From positions 16,215 to 80,214 of the forward strand of contig JAGVMP010000001.1 of assembly GCA_020053735.1 (NCBI GenBank): a stretch of 64,000 nucleotides of DNA. The letters are read 5' to 3'. Each line of letters starts with the position of its first letter. Position 1 is the stretch's first letter. Below, in pieces: positions 49,324 through 58,838 of this stretch. The stretch is from Pseudomonadota bacterium. Lineage in GTDB: Bacteria > Pseudomonadota > Gammaproteobacteria > Burkholderiales > Methylophilaceae. The notes under the pieces were generated by a model. That model made no database searches. It was given only the letters and a program-made list of their open reading frames with translations, and was not told where the DNA came from. The position numbers and the translations under genes were made by a program.

Positions 49324-49470
49324 ATAAATCCCCAAAAAGCACAGCCAATTCAGCATTTTCAAGTTGGTATAACACTTGCTAGTAATTAAATACATGTATC
49401 TTATGTAATTTGGCGCACATAACAATTGCTTTAGAGAGGTTACACTTAACACTGACAACTGGGGATTATC

Positions 49471-50496
49471 ATGACAAGGCTTGTTCCTGCATTATTAAGT
49501 TCCGCTTTATTGTACTGTGTCTTCGCGACATCCAGCATGGCCGCACCTACTGACGAAATCGTGCAAAAAATCAGTGCGCATGTCGTCAAAGTGCAAGTAA
49601 GTCTTGAGAATGGCGGCTACGGGTTGGGTTCAGGGGTTGTAGTTGCCAAAGACCAGGTGGTCACTAATTGTCATGTCATTGCAGGCGCGGTTTCAGTCAG
49701 TGTTAACCGCAATGGTGAAAACTACATGGCAAGCGCGCTTAAGCCAGATTGGCACCATGATTTATGCATACTGACAGTCACAGGACTTAACGCCCCCATC
49801 GCACCCATTGGCTCAAGCGAAAAACTGAAATATGAGCAACCCGTATATACCGTCGGCTTTGCAACCTCCTCACCGCGTCCAAATGGCATCTACGGCTTTG
49901 TAAAAGGCCTATACCCCATGGATGATAGCGTGGTGATTAGAGCCAGTAATGCCTTCAGAATGGGTGATAGCGGCGGCGGCATGTTTGATGACACAGGTAA
50001 TTTAGTGGGTATCGTCACCGTTAAAAGCCCGGGCCATCATGCGTTTTACTACAATATGCCAGTGGAATGGGTACAAGCTTTGGTCAACAAGCCAGAACAG
50101 TCTATTGTCAGCAAAAGTGAATTGCCTTTTTGGGCTGAATCGCACGAGAAATGGCCATTTTTCATGAAAGTTGTACAGCCACTTAAAATGGAAGACTGGG
50201 CTACATTGGAGACTATCGCTACAGATTGGGCTGAAAAAGAACCACACAGCACAGAGGCTGTTTTTTACCGTGCGGTGGCTGAATTTAGCTTAAAAAATAC
50301 TGCGCAAGCAGAGCTACATTTAAATCAAGTGGTGGCTAGCAATAGCAACCATAGTAGCGCACTGTATTATCTAGGCATCATCGCAGAACAGAACGGCAAA
50401 CACGAAGATGCGCTAAAGCTAGTAGCCGCGCTAGATGTGCTGGATGTCAATGTGGCAAACAACCTAAAACTAGCCATGGGTATTAAAAATAATTAG
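49471..50496 (+). CDS. Periplasmic trypsin-like serine protease with TPR-like tail
   Basis: A 341-residue exported protease of the S1/DegP-like fold. The signal peptide is about 1-25 (cleaved before PTDEI). The catalytic triad is visible: H68 in TNCHVIAG, D97 in HHDLCIL and S167 in MGDSGGGMFD. There is no PDZ domain. Instead the part from about 240 has helical TPR-like repeats (ALYYLGIIAEQNGKHEDALK). It lies between aceF and lpdA with its own 229-base leader and a terminator after it, so it is not part of the PDH operon. The substrate is unknown. Confidence 0.88.
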   Translation: MTRLVPALLSSALLYCVFATSSMAAPTDEIVQKISAHVVKVQVSLENGGYGLGSGVVVAKDQVVTNCHVIAGAVSVSVNRNGENYMASALKPDWHHDLCILTVTGLNAPIAPIGSSEKLKYEQPVYTVGFATSSPRPNGIYGFVKGLYPMDDSVVIRASNAFRMGDSGGGMFDDTGNLVGIVTVKSPGHHAFYYNMPVEWVQALVNKPEQSIVSKSELPFWAESHEKWPFFMKVVQPLKMEDWATLETIATDWAEKEPHSTEAVFYRAVAEFSLKNTAQAELHLNQVVASNSNHSSALYYLGIIAEQNGKHEDALKLVAALDVLDVNVANNLKLAMGIKNN

Positions 50497-50540
50497 TGCA
50501 ATATTTGCTCGTAGTTGATTATAGTGAGTCCTATTAAACA

Positions 50541-50570
50541 TGCCGCCTAGATTAGGCGGCATTTTATTTT
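50541..50570 (+). terminator. Rho-independent terminator of the protease gene
   Basis: Perfect stem TGCCGCCT / AGGCGGCA (50541-50548 and 50554-50561) followed by the T-rich TTTTATTTT, 45 bases after the protease stop. Confidence 0.88.
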
Positions 50571-50699
50571 GGCAGTATCCACAATCTATCGCTGCATAAA
50601 ATCTAACGCCAGCCTGACGAATCGCGGTTTTAACAGCTTAAATATCCCACTTTAATGCTAAAATTAGCCTAAATTATATAAAGCAATTAAAGGTTAAGC

Positions 50700-52502
50700 A
50701 TGAGTAATTTAGTGGAAGACCGTATTGAAATTCGGGTGCCTGATATTGGCAATTTTGACAGCGTTGATGTCATCGAAGTATTAGTAAAAGTGGGCGATAT
50801 GATTGCCAAAGAAGATTCACTCATTACGGTTGAATCTGACAAAGCCTCCATGGACATTCCTTCTTCACAAGCGGGCATTGTGAAAGAAGTAAAAGTGAAA
50901 GTCGGTGATAAAATTGCCAAAGGCTCACTGATTTTACTGATTGAAGCAGAAACCTCTGCCGCAACTGCAAAAACTGAAACCATTAAAACAGCGGCTCCAG
51001 AAGCCGCACCAATATTGGCTCCCAAGCCTGCCGTTTTAGATACTAAGCCTGACACGAGTAACGATATGACAACCCAAGTGGTCGTGCTTGGCTCTGGCCC
51101 TGGCGGCTACACTGCTGCTTTCCGCGCTGCAGATCTTGGTTTAAAAGTGGTGCTGGTAGAACGCTATGCCACGCTTGGTGGCGTGTGTTTAAACGTGGGT
51201 TGCATTCCCTCAAAAGCATTGCTTCATACTGCCAAAGTAATCACAGAGGCGGAAGAAACCGCTGCACACGGCGTTAGTTTTGGTAAGCCTAACATTGACC
51301 TTGAGCATCTGCGCAACTGGAAAGCCAATGACGTCGTCGCCAAACTCACTGGTGGCTTAGCCGCCATGGCGAAACAGCGTGGTGTGACGGTAGTGGAAGG
51401 ATTAGGTAAATTCACTAGCCCTCACCAAGTCGCTGTGACAGCAGCTGATGGAAAAGTGACGAGTATTGGCTTTGAAAACGCCATTATCGCCGCAGGCTCG
51501 CAAGCGACCAAATTCCCCAATGCGCCTGATGATGACCGCATTATGGATTCTACTGGCGCGCTGAAATTAGAGGACATTCCAAAGCGTTTATTGGTCATCG
51601 GTGGCGGTATTATTGGGCTAGAAATGGGCACGGTATACGATGCATTGGGCAGTAAAGTCAGTGTAGTAGAGTTCATGGACGGCCTGATAACAGGTTGTGA
51701 CCGAGACTTAGTGCGTCCGCTGCAAAAGCGTATGGATAAACGTTTTGAAGCCATCATGCTGTCAACCAAAGTAAGTAAAATGGAAGCCAAAAAAGACGGT
51801 ATTCATGTGAGCTTTGAGGGGGAAGATGCACCCGTAGCCGCCGAAGGCGCAGGTAATCAAACGCAAACGCAGATTTACGATCGCGTACTCGTTTCCATCG
51901 GCCGCAAACCTAACGGTAACAACATCGGTGCAGAGCTTGCTGGCGTTGTGGTGGATGAGCGCGGATTTATTGCTGTGGATAAGCAAATGCGTACCAACGT
52001 GAGTCATATTTTTGCGATTGGCGATATTGTGGGGCAACCCATGTTAGCGCACAAAGCCACGCACGAAGGTAAAGTGGCTGCAGAAGTGATTGCTGGACAC
52101 AAAGTGGAGTGGATTGCATCGGTGATTCCAAGCGTGGCCTATACGGACCCAGAAATCGCATGGGTGGGTATGACCGAAACCGAGGCCAAATCCAAAAACA
52201 TTGAAATTGATAAGGCTTCGTTCCCATGGGCAGCCAGCGGTCGCGCGATATCGGTCGCGCGCCCTGAAGGGTCAACTAAGTTGATTTTTGACAAAACCAC
52301 ACACCGCTTAATCGGTGCAGGCATTGTCGGTGTGAATGCCGGTGAGTTATTGGCGGAAGCGGTATTGGCGATTGAAATGGGTGCTGATGCGCACGATTTA
52401 GGCTTAACGATTCATGCCCACCCTACACTATCGGAAACACTCTGCTTTGCTGCAGAAATGAAGGAAGGTACGATTACGGATTTGTATATCAAGAAGCGCT
52501 AA
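50700..52502 (+). CDS. lpdA: Dihydrolipoamide dehydrogenase with N-terminal lipoyl domain (PDH E3)
   Basis: A 600-residue E3 flavoprotein that reoxidises dihydrolipoamide and passes electrons to NAD+. A lipoyl domain occupies about residues 8-85 ([10 protein letters not shown] lysine), nearly the same sequence as the aceF one. The FAD domain follows ([20 protein letters not shown], about 122), the redox-active disulfide is in [13 protein letters not shown], the NAD domain in [12 protein letters not shown], and the His-Glu pair near HAHPTLSE at the end. Such lipoyl-E3 fusions are known from Neisseria and other betaproteobacteria. Confidence 0.97.
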   Translation: MSNLVEDRIEIRVPDIGNFDSVDVIEVLVKVGDMIAKEDSLITVESDKASMDIPSSQAGIVKEVKVKVGDKIAKGSLILLIEAETSAATAKTETIKTAAPEAAPILAPKPAVLDTKPDTSNDMTTQVVVLGSGPGGYTAAFRAADLGLKVVLVERYATLGGVCLNVGCIPSKALLHTAKVITEAEETAAHGVSFGKPNIDLEHLRNWKANDVVAKLTGGLAAMAKQRGVTVVEGLGKFTSPHQVAVTAADGKVTSIGFENAIIAAGSQATKFPNAPDDDRIMDSTGALKLEDIPKRLLVIGGGIIGLEMGTVYDALGSKVSVVEFMDGLITGCDRDLVRPLQKRMDKRFEAIMLSTKVSKMEAKKDGIHVSFEGEDAPVAAEGAGNQTQTQIYDRVLVSIGRKPNGNNIGAELAGVVVDERGFIAVDKQMRTNVSHIFAIGDIVGQPMLAHKATHEGKVAAEVIAGHKVEWIASVIPSVAYTDPEIAWVGMTETEAKSKNIEIDKASFPWAASGRAISVARPEGSTKLIFDKTTHRLIGAGIVGVNAGELLAEAVLAIEMGADAHDLGLTIHAHPTLSETLCFAAEMKEGTITDLYIKKR

Positions 52503-52521
52503 ATCTAGCGTTTCTTAATAC

Positions 52522-53199
52522 TTAGGCTGGGCAGGCAGCTGGCGTCAACTCTGTGCCGACAAACTCTGGTCTAATTTTCTGTAATTCTAAAGCGGTTTCT
52601 GCTGTTACCGCTTTAATCAGTAAACTGCTTAAAGATTTTCCAGGGGTGCGCAGCGCTTTAGTTGCGCCTTTTACGCCTTTTTCTTGCAACTCTTTTAGCA
52701 GGCTGCTCGCCAACTGCTCTTCTTGAAATAAACCAAATGAAATCGCATTGCGCCACTGTGAATCTTGCACAATAAACAATTCATCTACACCCATCGCTTC
52801 AATCTCATTGGCTTTTTGTTGCGCTAACGCTGCGCTTTTTAACGGCGGGTAATATACCCAAAAACGCCTGTCTTCATTTGTACCTTGCTCTTGATTAACC
52901 GTGCTATCTAAACCCAATCGCACCAATACAACTTGTGCTGCAGGCAAATTGCTTTTAGTAAAGTTACCCCATTTGTAACAACTGGTAGCGCCATCTAACA
53001 CACCCACTGGCGCCACCTCTAATACTGGCGCTGCCACTTTTTTAGGCATAGCATCTAGCTCGGCTTGACTTAAAATTTTTAATTTATCAGGATTAATCGA
53101 ACGATCAGCCAAGGCTGGCTTTGGCGCAATTAAATCTAAATTAAAATACACCAGCAAACCTACGTTGAGTAACACTAATAACCACGCCAATAATTTCAT
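52522..53199 (-). CDS. Membrane-anchored SPOR-domain-like protein
   Basis: A 225-residue protein with an N-terminal membrane anchor (LLAWLLVLLNVGLLVYFNLD, about 3-22). A Pro/Ala linker and a C-terminal SPOR-like region (about 75-200) follow, with the FxxVQxG-type pattern weak: WKWGN-like CYKWGNFTK, RRFWVYYPPLKSAALAQQKA and the late SFGLFQEEQLASSLLKEL. The SPOR fold binds denuded peptidoglycan at the division site. It lies next to coaX and birA on the same strand, an order frequent in betaproteobacteria. It could instead be a plain hypothetical protein, as the fold call is by pattern only. Confidence 0.78.
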   Translation of the reverse strand: MKLLAWLLVLLNVGLLVYFNLDLIAPKPALADRSINPDKLKILSQAELDAMPKKVAAPVLEVAPVGVLDGATSCYKWGNFTKSNLPAAQVVLVRLGLDSTVNQEQGTNEDRRFWVYYPPLKSAALAQQKANEIEAMGVDELFIVQDSQWRNAISFGLFQEEQLASSLLKELQEKGVKGATKALRTPGKSLSSLLIKAVTAETALELQKIRPEFVGTELTPAACPA

Positions 53200-53269
53200 C
53201 TTATATTTTCCAAACTTATGCTTCTCACACTTATTTTTCTTTCGCTTAAATTTCTCAGTCTGGTATTTC

Positions 53270-54004
53270 CTAGTCTGGTATTTCTTTGCTTAGCAACACT
53301 AAACCTTGCAATACTAGATTTTCTATTATGATAACCTGTTTCGTGCCCGTGTTTGCAGCTTGCGCATTTAAAGCCTGCGCTACAGAGCGCGCATCACCGC
53401 CCGTCATCACCAGCTTGGGCAACCAGCCACTGCGCTTTTCTAAGCGTTTTTGCATCAAATATATCGCGCCTACCACTGCATTTAAACAGCCTGTTTCAAT
53501 GGCATCTGGCGTGTTGATGGGAAACTCAGCATAAGCACCCTCACCCACATCAAGTTGAGCAGTATTTTGGGCAAGTGAAGCACGCAGCGAATGCAAGCCA
53601 GGCATAATAGTGCCGCCCAAAAACTCAGCCTTGCTAAGCGTATCTATGGTGATGGCGGTGCCAGCGTTGACCACTACCGTGGCGTGCTTGGTGTGATGCC
53701 AAGCCGCTACCAGTGACGCCCAGCGATCTATCCCCAAATTAGCAGCGTATGCATTTTTAACACTGCACGCCTGTGGTTTGGTGGTGACAAAATGTACAGG
53801 TAGTGGACTTAGCAACTGGCTAAGTTGCTGCGCCATCGCCTCACCTGCCACGTTAGCAACCAGCACTTTGGTCGCCTGTGCTTTGGGGAAATTTGCTTGC
53901 GCTATCTCACTGTTTAAACATACTTCTGACTCTTGCAATCTTCCCATAGCATCTGCCATTGCCCATTTAGTACGGGTATTACCAATATCAATTACTAACA
54001 ACAC
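53270..54004 (-). CDS. coaX: Type III pantothenate kinase
   Basis: Phosphorylates pantothenate, the first step of CoA synthesis. The 244-residue ASKHA-fold protein has the phosphate 1 motif LVIDIGNTRTKWA at its start, GIDRWASLVAA (about 95), VNAGTAITIDTL (phosphate 2), GGTIMPGL and the late VMTGGDAR, all typical of CoaX (Baf). The ATG at 54004 overlaps the birA stop by one base. The type III enzyme is feedback-resistant to CoA. Confidence 0.95.
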   Translation of the reverse strand: MLLVIDIGNTRTKWAMADAMGRLQESEVCLNSEIAQANFPKAQATKVLVANVAGEAMAQQLSQLLSPLPVHFVTTKPQACSVKNAYAANLGIDRWASLVAAWHHTKHATVVVNAGTAITIDTLSKAEFLGGTIMPGLHSLRASLAQNTAQLDVGEGAYAEFPINTPDAIETGCLNAVVGAIYLMQKRLEKRSGWLPKLVMTGGDARSVAQALNAQAANTGTKQVIIIENLVLQGLVLLSKEIPD

Positions 54005-54969
54005 TATTCAACACCTCTCAAAGAAATTTCGCCTGCCGAAAACCGTTGCAAGCCAAGCGCAGTTTCCACCAGCAAAATGCCATCCTCCGCCACGCCTTTC
54101 ACTACGCCTTGTACATCGGTGCCGTTGGGTAACAACATACGTACTGGTTTATTTTCGTAGGCATGATAGCGCAACCACTCATCGCGTAACCCAACAAATC
54201 CGTTTGTCTCAAAGCCGCTCAACACATCCGCCATGTGTTTTAATATAGCGCCCAATAAAGCATTTTGGTCTATGACTTTAACACTCGCCAAATCAATCGC
54301 TGGTTGGTCGATGCTTTCCAGCACATTTTTTGGCAGGTTTAAGTTAATGCCCACGCCAATCACTGCCGCACTTGGGCCTTCTAAATCGCCCTGCAGCTCA
54401 ATTAAAATGCCTGCTAGCTTTTTACCCTCAACGAGCACATCATTCGGCCATTTTAACTGCGCTGTGTTCACATCAAAATCGCGTAGCGCACGTATTAACG
54501 CAACACCCACGCACAAACTTAAGCCAGACAAGGCCGCTGCACCGCACTGAAAACGCCACAACAATGAAAAAGTTAAACTTGCGCCTAGCTGCGACACCCA
54601 AGTGCGCCCACGCCTACCTTTGCCGTTGGTTTGCACATGCGCCGCCACACAAGTGGCATGCGCCGCATGCTTATTTTGCATCAAGTAAGTATTGGTTGAA
54701 TCCACTTCATCCAGCACCTCTAGCGCAAACCAAGCACGCTGCTCACCTATGGCTTTTAATACTGCATTTTTATCTAATAAATTGATTGCTAACGGCAATT
54801 TATAGCCACGACCGCGCACGGAAAAAATCTCGATGCCTAGATTTTCTGCATGCTGAACTGCGTTCCAAATGGTGGCGCGCGTTACTTTGAAGTGCTGCGC
54901 CAGCGCCTCGCCCGAATGAAACTTTCCATCCGCAAGCACCTGTAAAACGGGAAATGTAAGCGTAGTCAT
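54004..54969 (-). CDS. birA: Biotin-protein ligase / biotin operon repressor
   Basis: A 321-residue bifunctional BirA. The N-terminal winged HTH (SGEALAQHFKVTRATIWNAV, about 17-36) is followed by the ligase domain (about 75-265) with biotinyl-AMP-binding TNGKGRRGRTWVS and WPNDVLVEGKKLAGILIELQ. The C-terminal SH3-like domain (PVRMLLPNGTDVQGVVKGVAEDG) is also seen. The HTH suggests that it can also repress transcription. It is the first gene of the birA-coaX-SPOR block, next to a paired palindrome. Confidence 0.95.
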   Translation of the reverse strand: MTTLTFPVLQVLADGKFHSGEALAQHFKVTRATIWNAVQHAENLGIEIFSVRGRGYKLPLAINLLDKNAVLKAIGEQRAWFALEVLDEVDSTNTYLMQNKHAAHATCVAAHVQTNGKGRRGRTWVSQLGASLTFSLLWRFQCGAAALSGLSLCVGVALIRALRDFDVNTAQLKWPNDVLVEGKKLAGILIELQGDLEGPSAAVIGVGINLNLPKNVLESIDQPAIDLASVKVIDQNALLGAILKHMADVLSGFETNGFVGLRDEWLRYHAYENKPVRMLLPNGTDVQGVVKGVAEDGILLVETALGLQRFSAGEISLRGVE

Positions 54970-55011
54970 ATTAGCTTAAGTTTAACATAGGGCTGGACAC
55001 ACACATACGCC

Positions 55012-55092
55012 GTCATTCCGACGAAAGTCGGAATCCAGTGACTTTAAAATAGTTTAAAAAAGACGCTAGATTCCGACTTTCGTCGGAATGAC
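55012..55092. repeat. Paired palindrome between birA and glnS
   Basis: Arms 55012-55038 (GTCATTCCGAC...GGAATCCAG) and 55066-55092 are reverse complements with a single mismatch over 27 bases, and each arm is itself palindromic (ATTCCGAC / GTCGGAAT). The spacer is 27 bases. The borders are the same as in the 6083 element, but the stem core is different. Confidence 0.85.
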
Positions 55093-55137
55093 AAAAATTA
55101 CAGTGTAAAATAAGCGAAAATTAACCGAAAACAAATC

Positions 55138-56901
55138 ATGTCAGATAAAGAATCCATCCCACTAGCTTCCAACTTCATTCGCGGCATTATCGACCGCGAT
55201 TTAGCCGAAAATAAATTCGCCACCAAAAAATGGGCAGGTAGCCCAGGCGGTGCCGCACATCAAGCTGCAGGCCATATTGATACCGCCAAAATCCGTACGC
55301 GCTTTCCGCCGGAGCCTAATGGTTATTTGCATATTGGTCACGCTAAAAGTATTTGCCTCAACTTCGGCTTGGCGCGTGATTACGACGGCATTTGCCATTT
55401 ACGCTTTGACGACACCAACCCTGAAAAAGAGAGCCAGGAATATGTTGATAGCATCACCGAGATGGTGCATTGGCTGGGCTTTGGTTGGGAAAATGGCAAA
55501 GAATCTAACTTGTATTTCGCCAGCGATTACTTTGAGTTTATGTACCAATCAGCAGAAGCGCTCATTATGGGTGGCCACGCTTATGTAGATGAACAAACTG
55601 CAGATGAAATGCGCATCAATCGTGGCACGCTGACTGAAGCTGGTAAGGATTCGCCCTACAGAAATAGAACAGTAGAAGAAAATTTGCAGTTGTTCCGCGA
55701 AATGCGCGATGGCAAACAGGCTGATGGCAGCATGGTATTGCGTGCCAAAATCGACATGGCATCGCCCAACATCAACATGCGCGACCCCGCTATTTACCGC
55801 GTACGCCGCGCCCATCACCACAACACGGGCGACACTTGGTGTATTTACCCCATGTACACCTTTGCGCACCCGATTGAGGATGCGCTGGAGCAAATCACCC
55901 ACTCTATCTGCACGCTGGAGTTTGAAGACCAACGCCCTTTCTACGACTGGCTATTGGAGCGGCTTGCTGAGGCTGGTTTACTCGCACATCCACTACCGCA
56001 CCAATACGAATTTGCACGGTTAAATCTCACCTACGTGGTGCTTTCTAAACGCAAACTGATTCAATTAGTAGAAGAAAAACATGTTTCAGGCTGGGATGAC
56101 CCACGCTTACCTACCCTAGCAGGCGCACGCCGCCGCGGCTACACACCAGAAGGCTTTAGGTTGTTTGCCGATAGAATCGGCGTTTCAAAAGCCGATTCGT
56201 GGATTGAATACACCATACTCGAAGACTGCATGCGCGAAATGCTTAACGATTCCGCTGAGCGAAGAATTGCCGTGCTAGACCCGATTAAACTGGTGATTGA
56301 TAACTATGAGGACGGTAAAAGTGAAGATTGCTTTGCGCCTAACCATCCGCTTAAACCAGAGCTTGGCAAACGCACCATCCAACTCACCAAAGAGTTATGG
56401 ATAGAGCGCGAAGACTTTATGGAAGTGCCTAGCAAAGGCTTTTTCAGGCTGGTGCCAGACGGCTTAGTACGACTTAGATATGGCTACGTGGTGAAATGTA
56501 CAGGCTTTGAGAAAGATGCAGCAGGCAACGTGACTGTAGTGCATTGCGAATACCTGCCAGACACCAAATCTGGCACCGCAGGCGCAGATGCCATTAAGGT
56601 AAAGGGCAACATCCACTGGGTCAGCACCAGCCATGCATATACTTGTGAAATCCGCATGTACGATAGATTGTTCAAAGAAGCGCATCCGGGTGAAGGAGAG
56701 CGTGACTTTTTGGATGACATTAACCCCAATTCAGCCCACACGATTACGGCACAATTAGAGCTGGCGTTAAAAGATGCTAAACCCAGCGATACGTTCCAGT
56801 TTGAGCGCCACGGCTACTTTGTGGCAGATAGAAAAGACAGCTTAGCTGGTAAGCCCGTGTTTAATAGAACCGTGACGTTGCGGGATGCTTGGCAGAAATA
56901 A
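55138..56901 (+). CDS. glnS: Glutaminyl-tRNA synthetase
   Basis: Charges tRNA-Gln. The 587-residue class I synthetase has HIGH as EPNGYLHIGHAKS (about 63), the KMSKS-type YVVLSKRKLIQLV (about 300), and the two C-terminal beta-barrels with NPNSAHTITAQLELALKDAK and ERHGYFVADRKDS. The HIGH region PPEPNGYLHIGHAK is the GlnRS-specific form. It is preceded by a palindromic repeat, and no clear ribosome site lies before the ATG. Confidence 0.97.
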   Translation: MSDKESIPLASNFIRGIIDRDLAENKFATKKWAGSPGGAAHQAAGHIDTAKIRTRFPPEPNGYLHIGHAKSICLNFGLARDYDGICHLRFDDTNPEKESQEYVDSITEMVHWLGFGWENGKESNLYFASDYFEFMYQSAEALIMGGHAYVDEQTADEMRINRGTLTEAGKDSPYRNRTVEENLQLFREMRDGKQADGSMVLRAKIDMASPNINMRDPAIYRVRRAHHHNTGDTWCIYPMYTFAHPIEDALEQITHSICTLEFEDQRPFYDWLLERLAEAGLLAHPLPHQYEFARLNLTYVVLSKRKLIQLVEEKHVSGWDDPRLPTLAGARRRGYTPEGFRLFADRIGVSKADSWIEYTILEDCMREMLNDSAERRIAVLDPIKLVIDNYEDGKSEDCFAPNHPLKPELGKRTIQLTKELWIEREDFMEVPSKGFFRLVPDGLVRLRYGYVVKCTGFEKDAAGNVTVVHCEYLPDTKSGTAGADAIKVKGNIHWVSTSHAYTCEIRMYDRLFKEAHPGEGERDFLDDINPNSAHTITAQLELALKDAKPSDTFQFERHGYFVADRKDSLAGKPVFNRTVTLRDAWQK

Positions 56902-56921
56902 TGCTAGTATATTTTTAAAGT

Positions 56922-57437
56922 ATGTTTAAAAAAATTATTATCATTGCAGGGCCTAACGGCGCAGGGAAAACCACCTTTGCCCGCGAATATTTACCTAATG
57001 AGGCCAACTGCCCTATTTTTGTAAATGCCGATTTAATCGCTGCGGGTTTAGCGCCATTTGCGCCAGAAACCGCATCAATCAAGGCTGGTAGACTTATGCT
57101 AAAAGAAATTAAAGCTTACGCGGCAGCCAACCAAAGTTTCGCTTTTGAAACCACGCTCTCTGGTAAATCTTATGTAAAACACATTATAGATTGGAAAAAA
57201 CAGGACTATCATATCACCCTCGTTTTCCTTAGTTTACCCGATGCAGAAATTGCCATTTCACGCGTGGCTGCTAGAGTTGCAGCAGGTGGGCATAATATTC
57301 CAGAAGCCACCATACGCCGCAGGTTTAAATCTGGCTTCTATAATTTTGAAAAAATCTACAAGCCACTGGCGGATACTTGGACCCTATACGACAATTCAGG
57401 TGAACAGCCAGCTTTAATTCAAAGAGAGGATAAATAA
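56922..57437 (+). CDS. Zeta-toxin-like P-loop kinase
   Basis: A 171-residue P-loop NTPase of the zeta-toxin/COG4185 group. Walker A is IIAGPNGAGKTTFAREYL (residues 7-24), then FVNADLIAAGLAPF (the Asp of the zeta substrate site), FAFETTLSGKSYV and VFLSLPDAEIAISRV, and the lid Arg residues in IPEATIRRRFKSG. Zeta toxins phosphorylate UDP-sugars; relatives without an epsilon antitoxin have other or unknown substrates. Its stop overlaps the ATG of a 62-residue partner by one base. The pair lies between glnS and corA with no mobile elements around. Confidence 0.85.
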   Translation: MFKKIIIIAGPNGAGKTTFAREYLPNEANCPIFVNADLIAAGLAPFAPETASIKAGRLMLKEIKAYAAANQSFAFETTLSGKSYVKHIIDWKKQDYHITLVFLSLPDAEIAISRVAARVAAGGHNIPEATIRRRFKSGFYNFEKIYKPLADTWTLYDNSGEQPALIQREDK

Positions 57438-57625
57438 TGCAAAATAGCAAAACAAAAGTTAACGCAGAATTACTTGGTATAGATCAAGCCTTACACCGCG
57501 CTGCAGCTAACGCAAAAAAACAAGCTGAGCAACAAGGTACACCTTATGTCATTTATGAAAAGCCTCTACCGATATTGGATTCTGGAAGACCGATAACAAC
57601 TAAGCCAAATAAAAAAGCTGCTTAG
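57437..57625 (+). CDS. Small partner of the zeta-like kinase (antitoxin candidate)
   Basis: A 62-residue protein whose ATG overlaps the kinase stop (TAATG), so it is translationally coupled. It has an Ala-rich helical segment ALHRAAANAKKQAEQQGTPY followed by VIYEKPLPIL and a basic tail. This is the shape of small proteins often found next to COG4185 kinases (helix, then a TP(F/Y)VI(W/Y) strand). It could neutralise or guide the kinase; that role is inferred from coupling alone. It is unrelated to the epsilon antitoxin of the plasmid epsilon-zeta system. Confidence 0.7.
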   Translation: MQNSKTKVNAELLGIDQALHRAAANAKKQAEQQGTPYVIYEKPLPILDSGRPITTKPNKKAA

Positions 57626-57638
57626 AGTATTTGTCTTT

Positions 57639-58736
57639 ATGAAAAAACGTCTCCGCACACGCAAAAAGCATTATTCTAAAAAAGTGGGTATGCCACCTGG
57701 AATGCCCATTTATATTGGCGATGCAGACATCGCCGAATTAGACAAACCTAAAATCAGCAAGATTGCATATAACGCAACTGAGCTGATTGAGTGCGAGCTG
57801 AGCGCAGAAACATTAGCGACTTTTAAACAGGATAAGAACAAGAAACTTTGGCTAAACGTGCATGGCGTGCACGATGCCGCGCTGATTAAGCAGATTGGTG
57901 AGCTATTTAAGCTGCACCCATTGGTGGTGGAAGATATTTTAAACACCGAGCAGCGACCCAAAATTGACGAATATGAAGATTATATTTTTTTAGAAACGCG
58001 CAATTTTTATTACGAAAAAGACAGCATGTCGGCCAGCAGTGAGCAGATTAGTTTGGTGCTTGGTCACAACTTTTTGCTAACGTTTCAAGAACGTTCAACT
58101 GGCGCTTTTGAGCCTGTGCGTGAGCGTTTACGTGCCAACCATGCGCACACACGCGGGCAAGGCGTAGATTATTTAGCTTATGCCCTGTTAGATAGCGTGG
58201 TGGATGGTTATTTTAAAGTGCTGGAAGATGTGAGCAACGACAGCGAGGATTTGGAAGACCGCCTACTAAGCAAACCCAGCAATACAGAACTGCATAATAT
58301 TCACCAACTAAAACATGTGAGCATTGAGCTGCGCCGCGCAGTGTGGCCGCTGCGTGAGGTGATTAACAGCTTAACACGCAACGAAAAAGCGTTTTTTCAG
58401 CCCAGCACCGTGCCTTATTTGCGCGATGTGTATGACCACACCGTAAGTTTTATTGAATCGCTGGAATCGATTCGCGATAGTTTAAGCGGCATGATGGATA
58501 TTTATATGGCGAGTGTGAGCCAGCGTGTGAACTTAGAGTTGCGCGCGCTGACGGTGGTAGCCATGCTGTTTATGCCTGCCACGTTGATTGCGGGGATTTT
58601 TGGCATGAACTTTAACTGGATGCCGTGGATAGACGATAAAGATGGTTTTTGGTGGGCGCTGGGCATTATGGCCACCATTGCGCTCATCATGATTTTGATT
58701 TTTTGGCGCCGGCAGTGGTTGAGTAGCAAGACTTAA
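57639..58736 (+). CDS. corA: Magnesium/cobalt transporter CorA
   Basis: A 365-residue CorA-type Mg2+ channel. It has a large cytoplasmic N-terminal domain (HPLVVEDILNTEQRPKIDEY, about 97, is typical) and a long helix. Two C-terminal membrane helices (about 303-323 and 335-355) are separated by the selectivity motif FGMNFNWMP. The start at 57639 gives a basic leader (KKRLRTRKKHYSKK). A 13-base gap follows the kinase partner gene, so it may be co-transcribed. A repeat-type hairpin lies 36 bases downstream. Confidence 0.95.
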   Translation: MKKRLRTRKKHYSKKVGMPPGMPIYIGDADIAELDKPKISKIAYNATELIECELSAETLATFKQDKNKKLWLNVHGVHDAALIKQIGELFKLHPLVVEDILNTEQRPKIDEYEDYIFLETRNFYYEKDSMSASSEQISLVLGHNFLLTFQERSTGAFEPVRERLRANHAHTRGQGVDYLAYALLDSVVDGYFKVLEDVSNDSEDLEDRLLSKPSNTELHNIHQLKHVSIELRRAVWPLREVINSLTRNEKAFFQPSTVPYLRDVYDHTVSFIESLESIRDSLSGMMDIYMASVSQRVNLELRALTVVAMLFMPATLIAGIFGMNFNWMPWIDDKDGFWWALGIMATIALIMILIFWRRQWLSSKT

Positions 58737-58772
58737 CCGATTAAACATTTAAACCCAACCATTCAAACAGTA

Positions 58773-58807
58773 GCCCTGCATGCCAATATTCATAAGGCTT
58801 GCAGGGC
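58773..58807. repeat. Hairpin of the GCTCTGCAAGCC family after corA
   Basis: Arms 58773-58784 (GCCCTGCATGCC) and 58796-58807 (GGCTTGCAGGGC) pair with one mismatch around an 11-base loop that begins AATATTC. It is followed by GTTTTTC, so it may work as the corA terminator. It is placed between convergent corA and msrA. Confidence 0.75.
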
Positions 58808-58838
58808 ATCGTTTTTCTCTCGTAGCTTTAGCGCCGTT

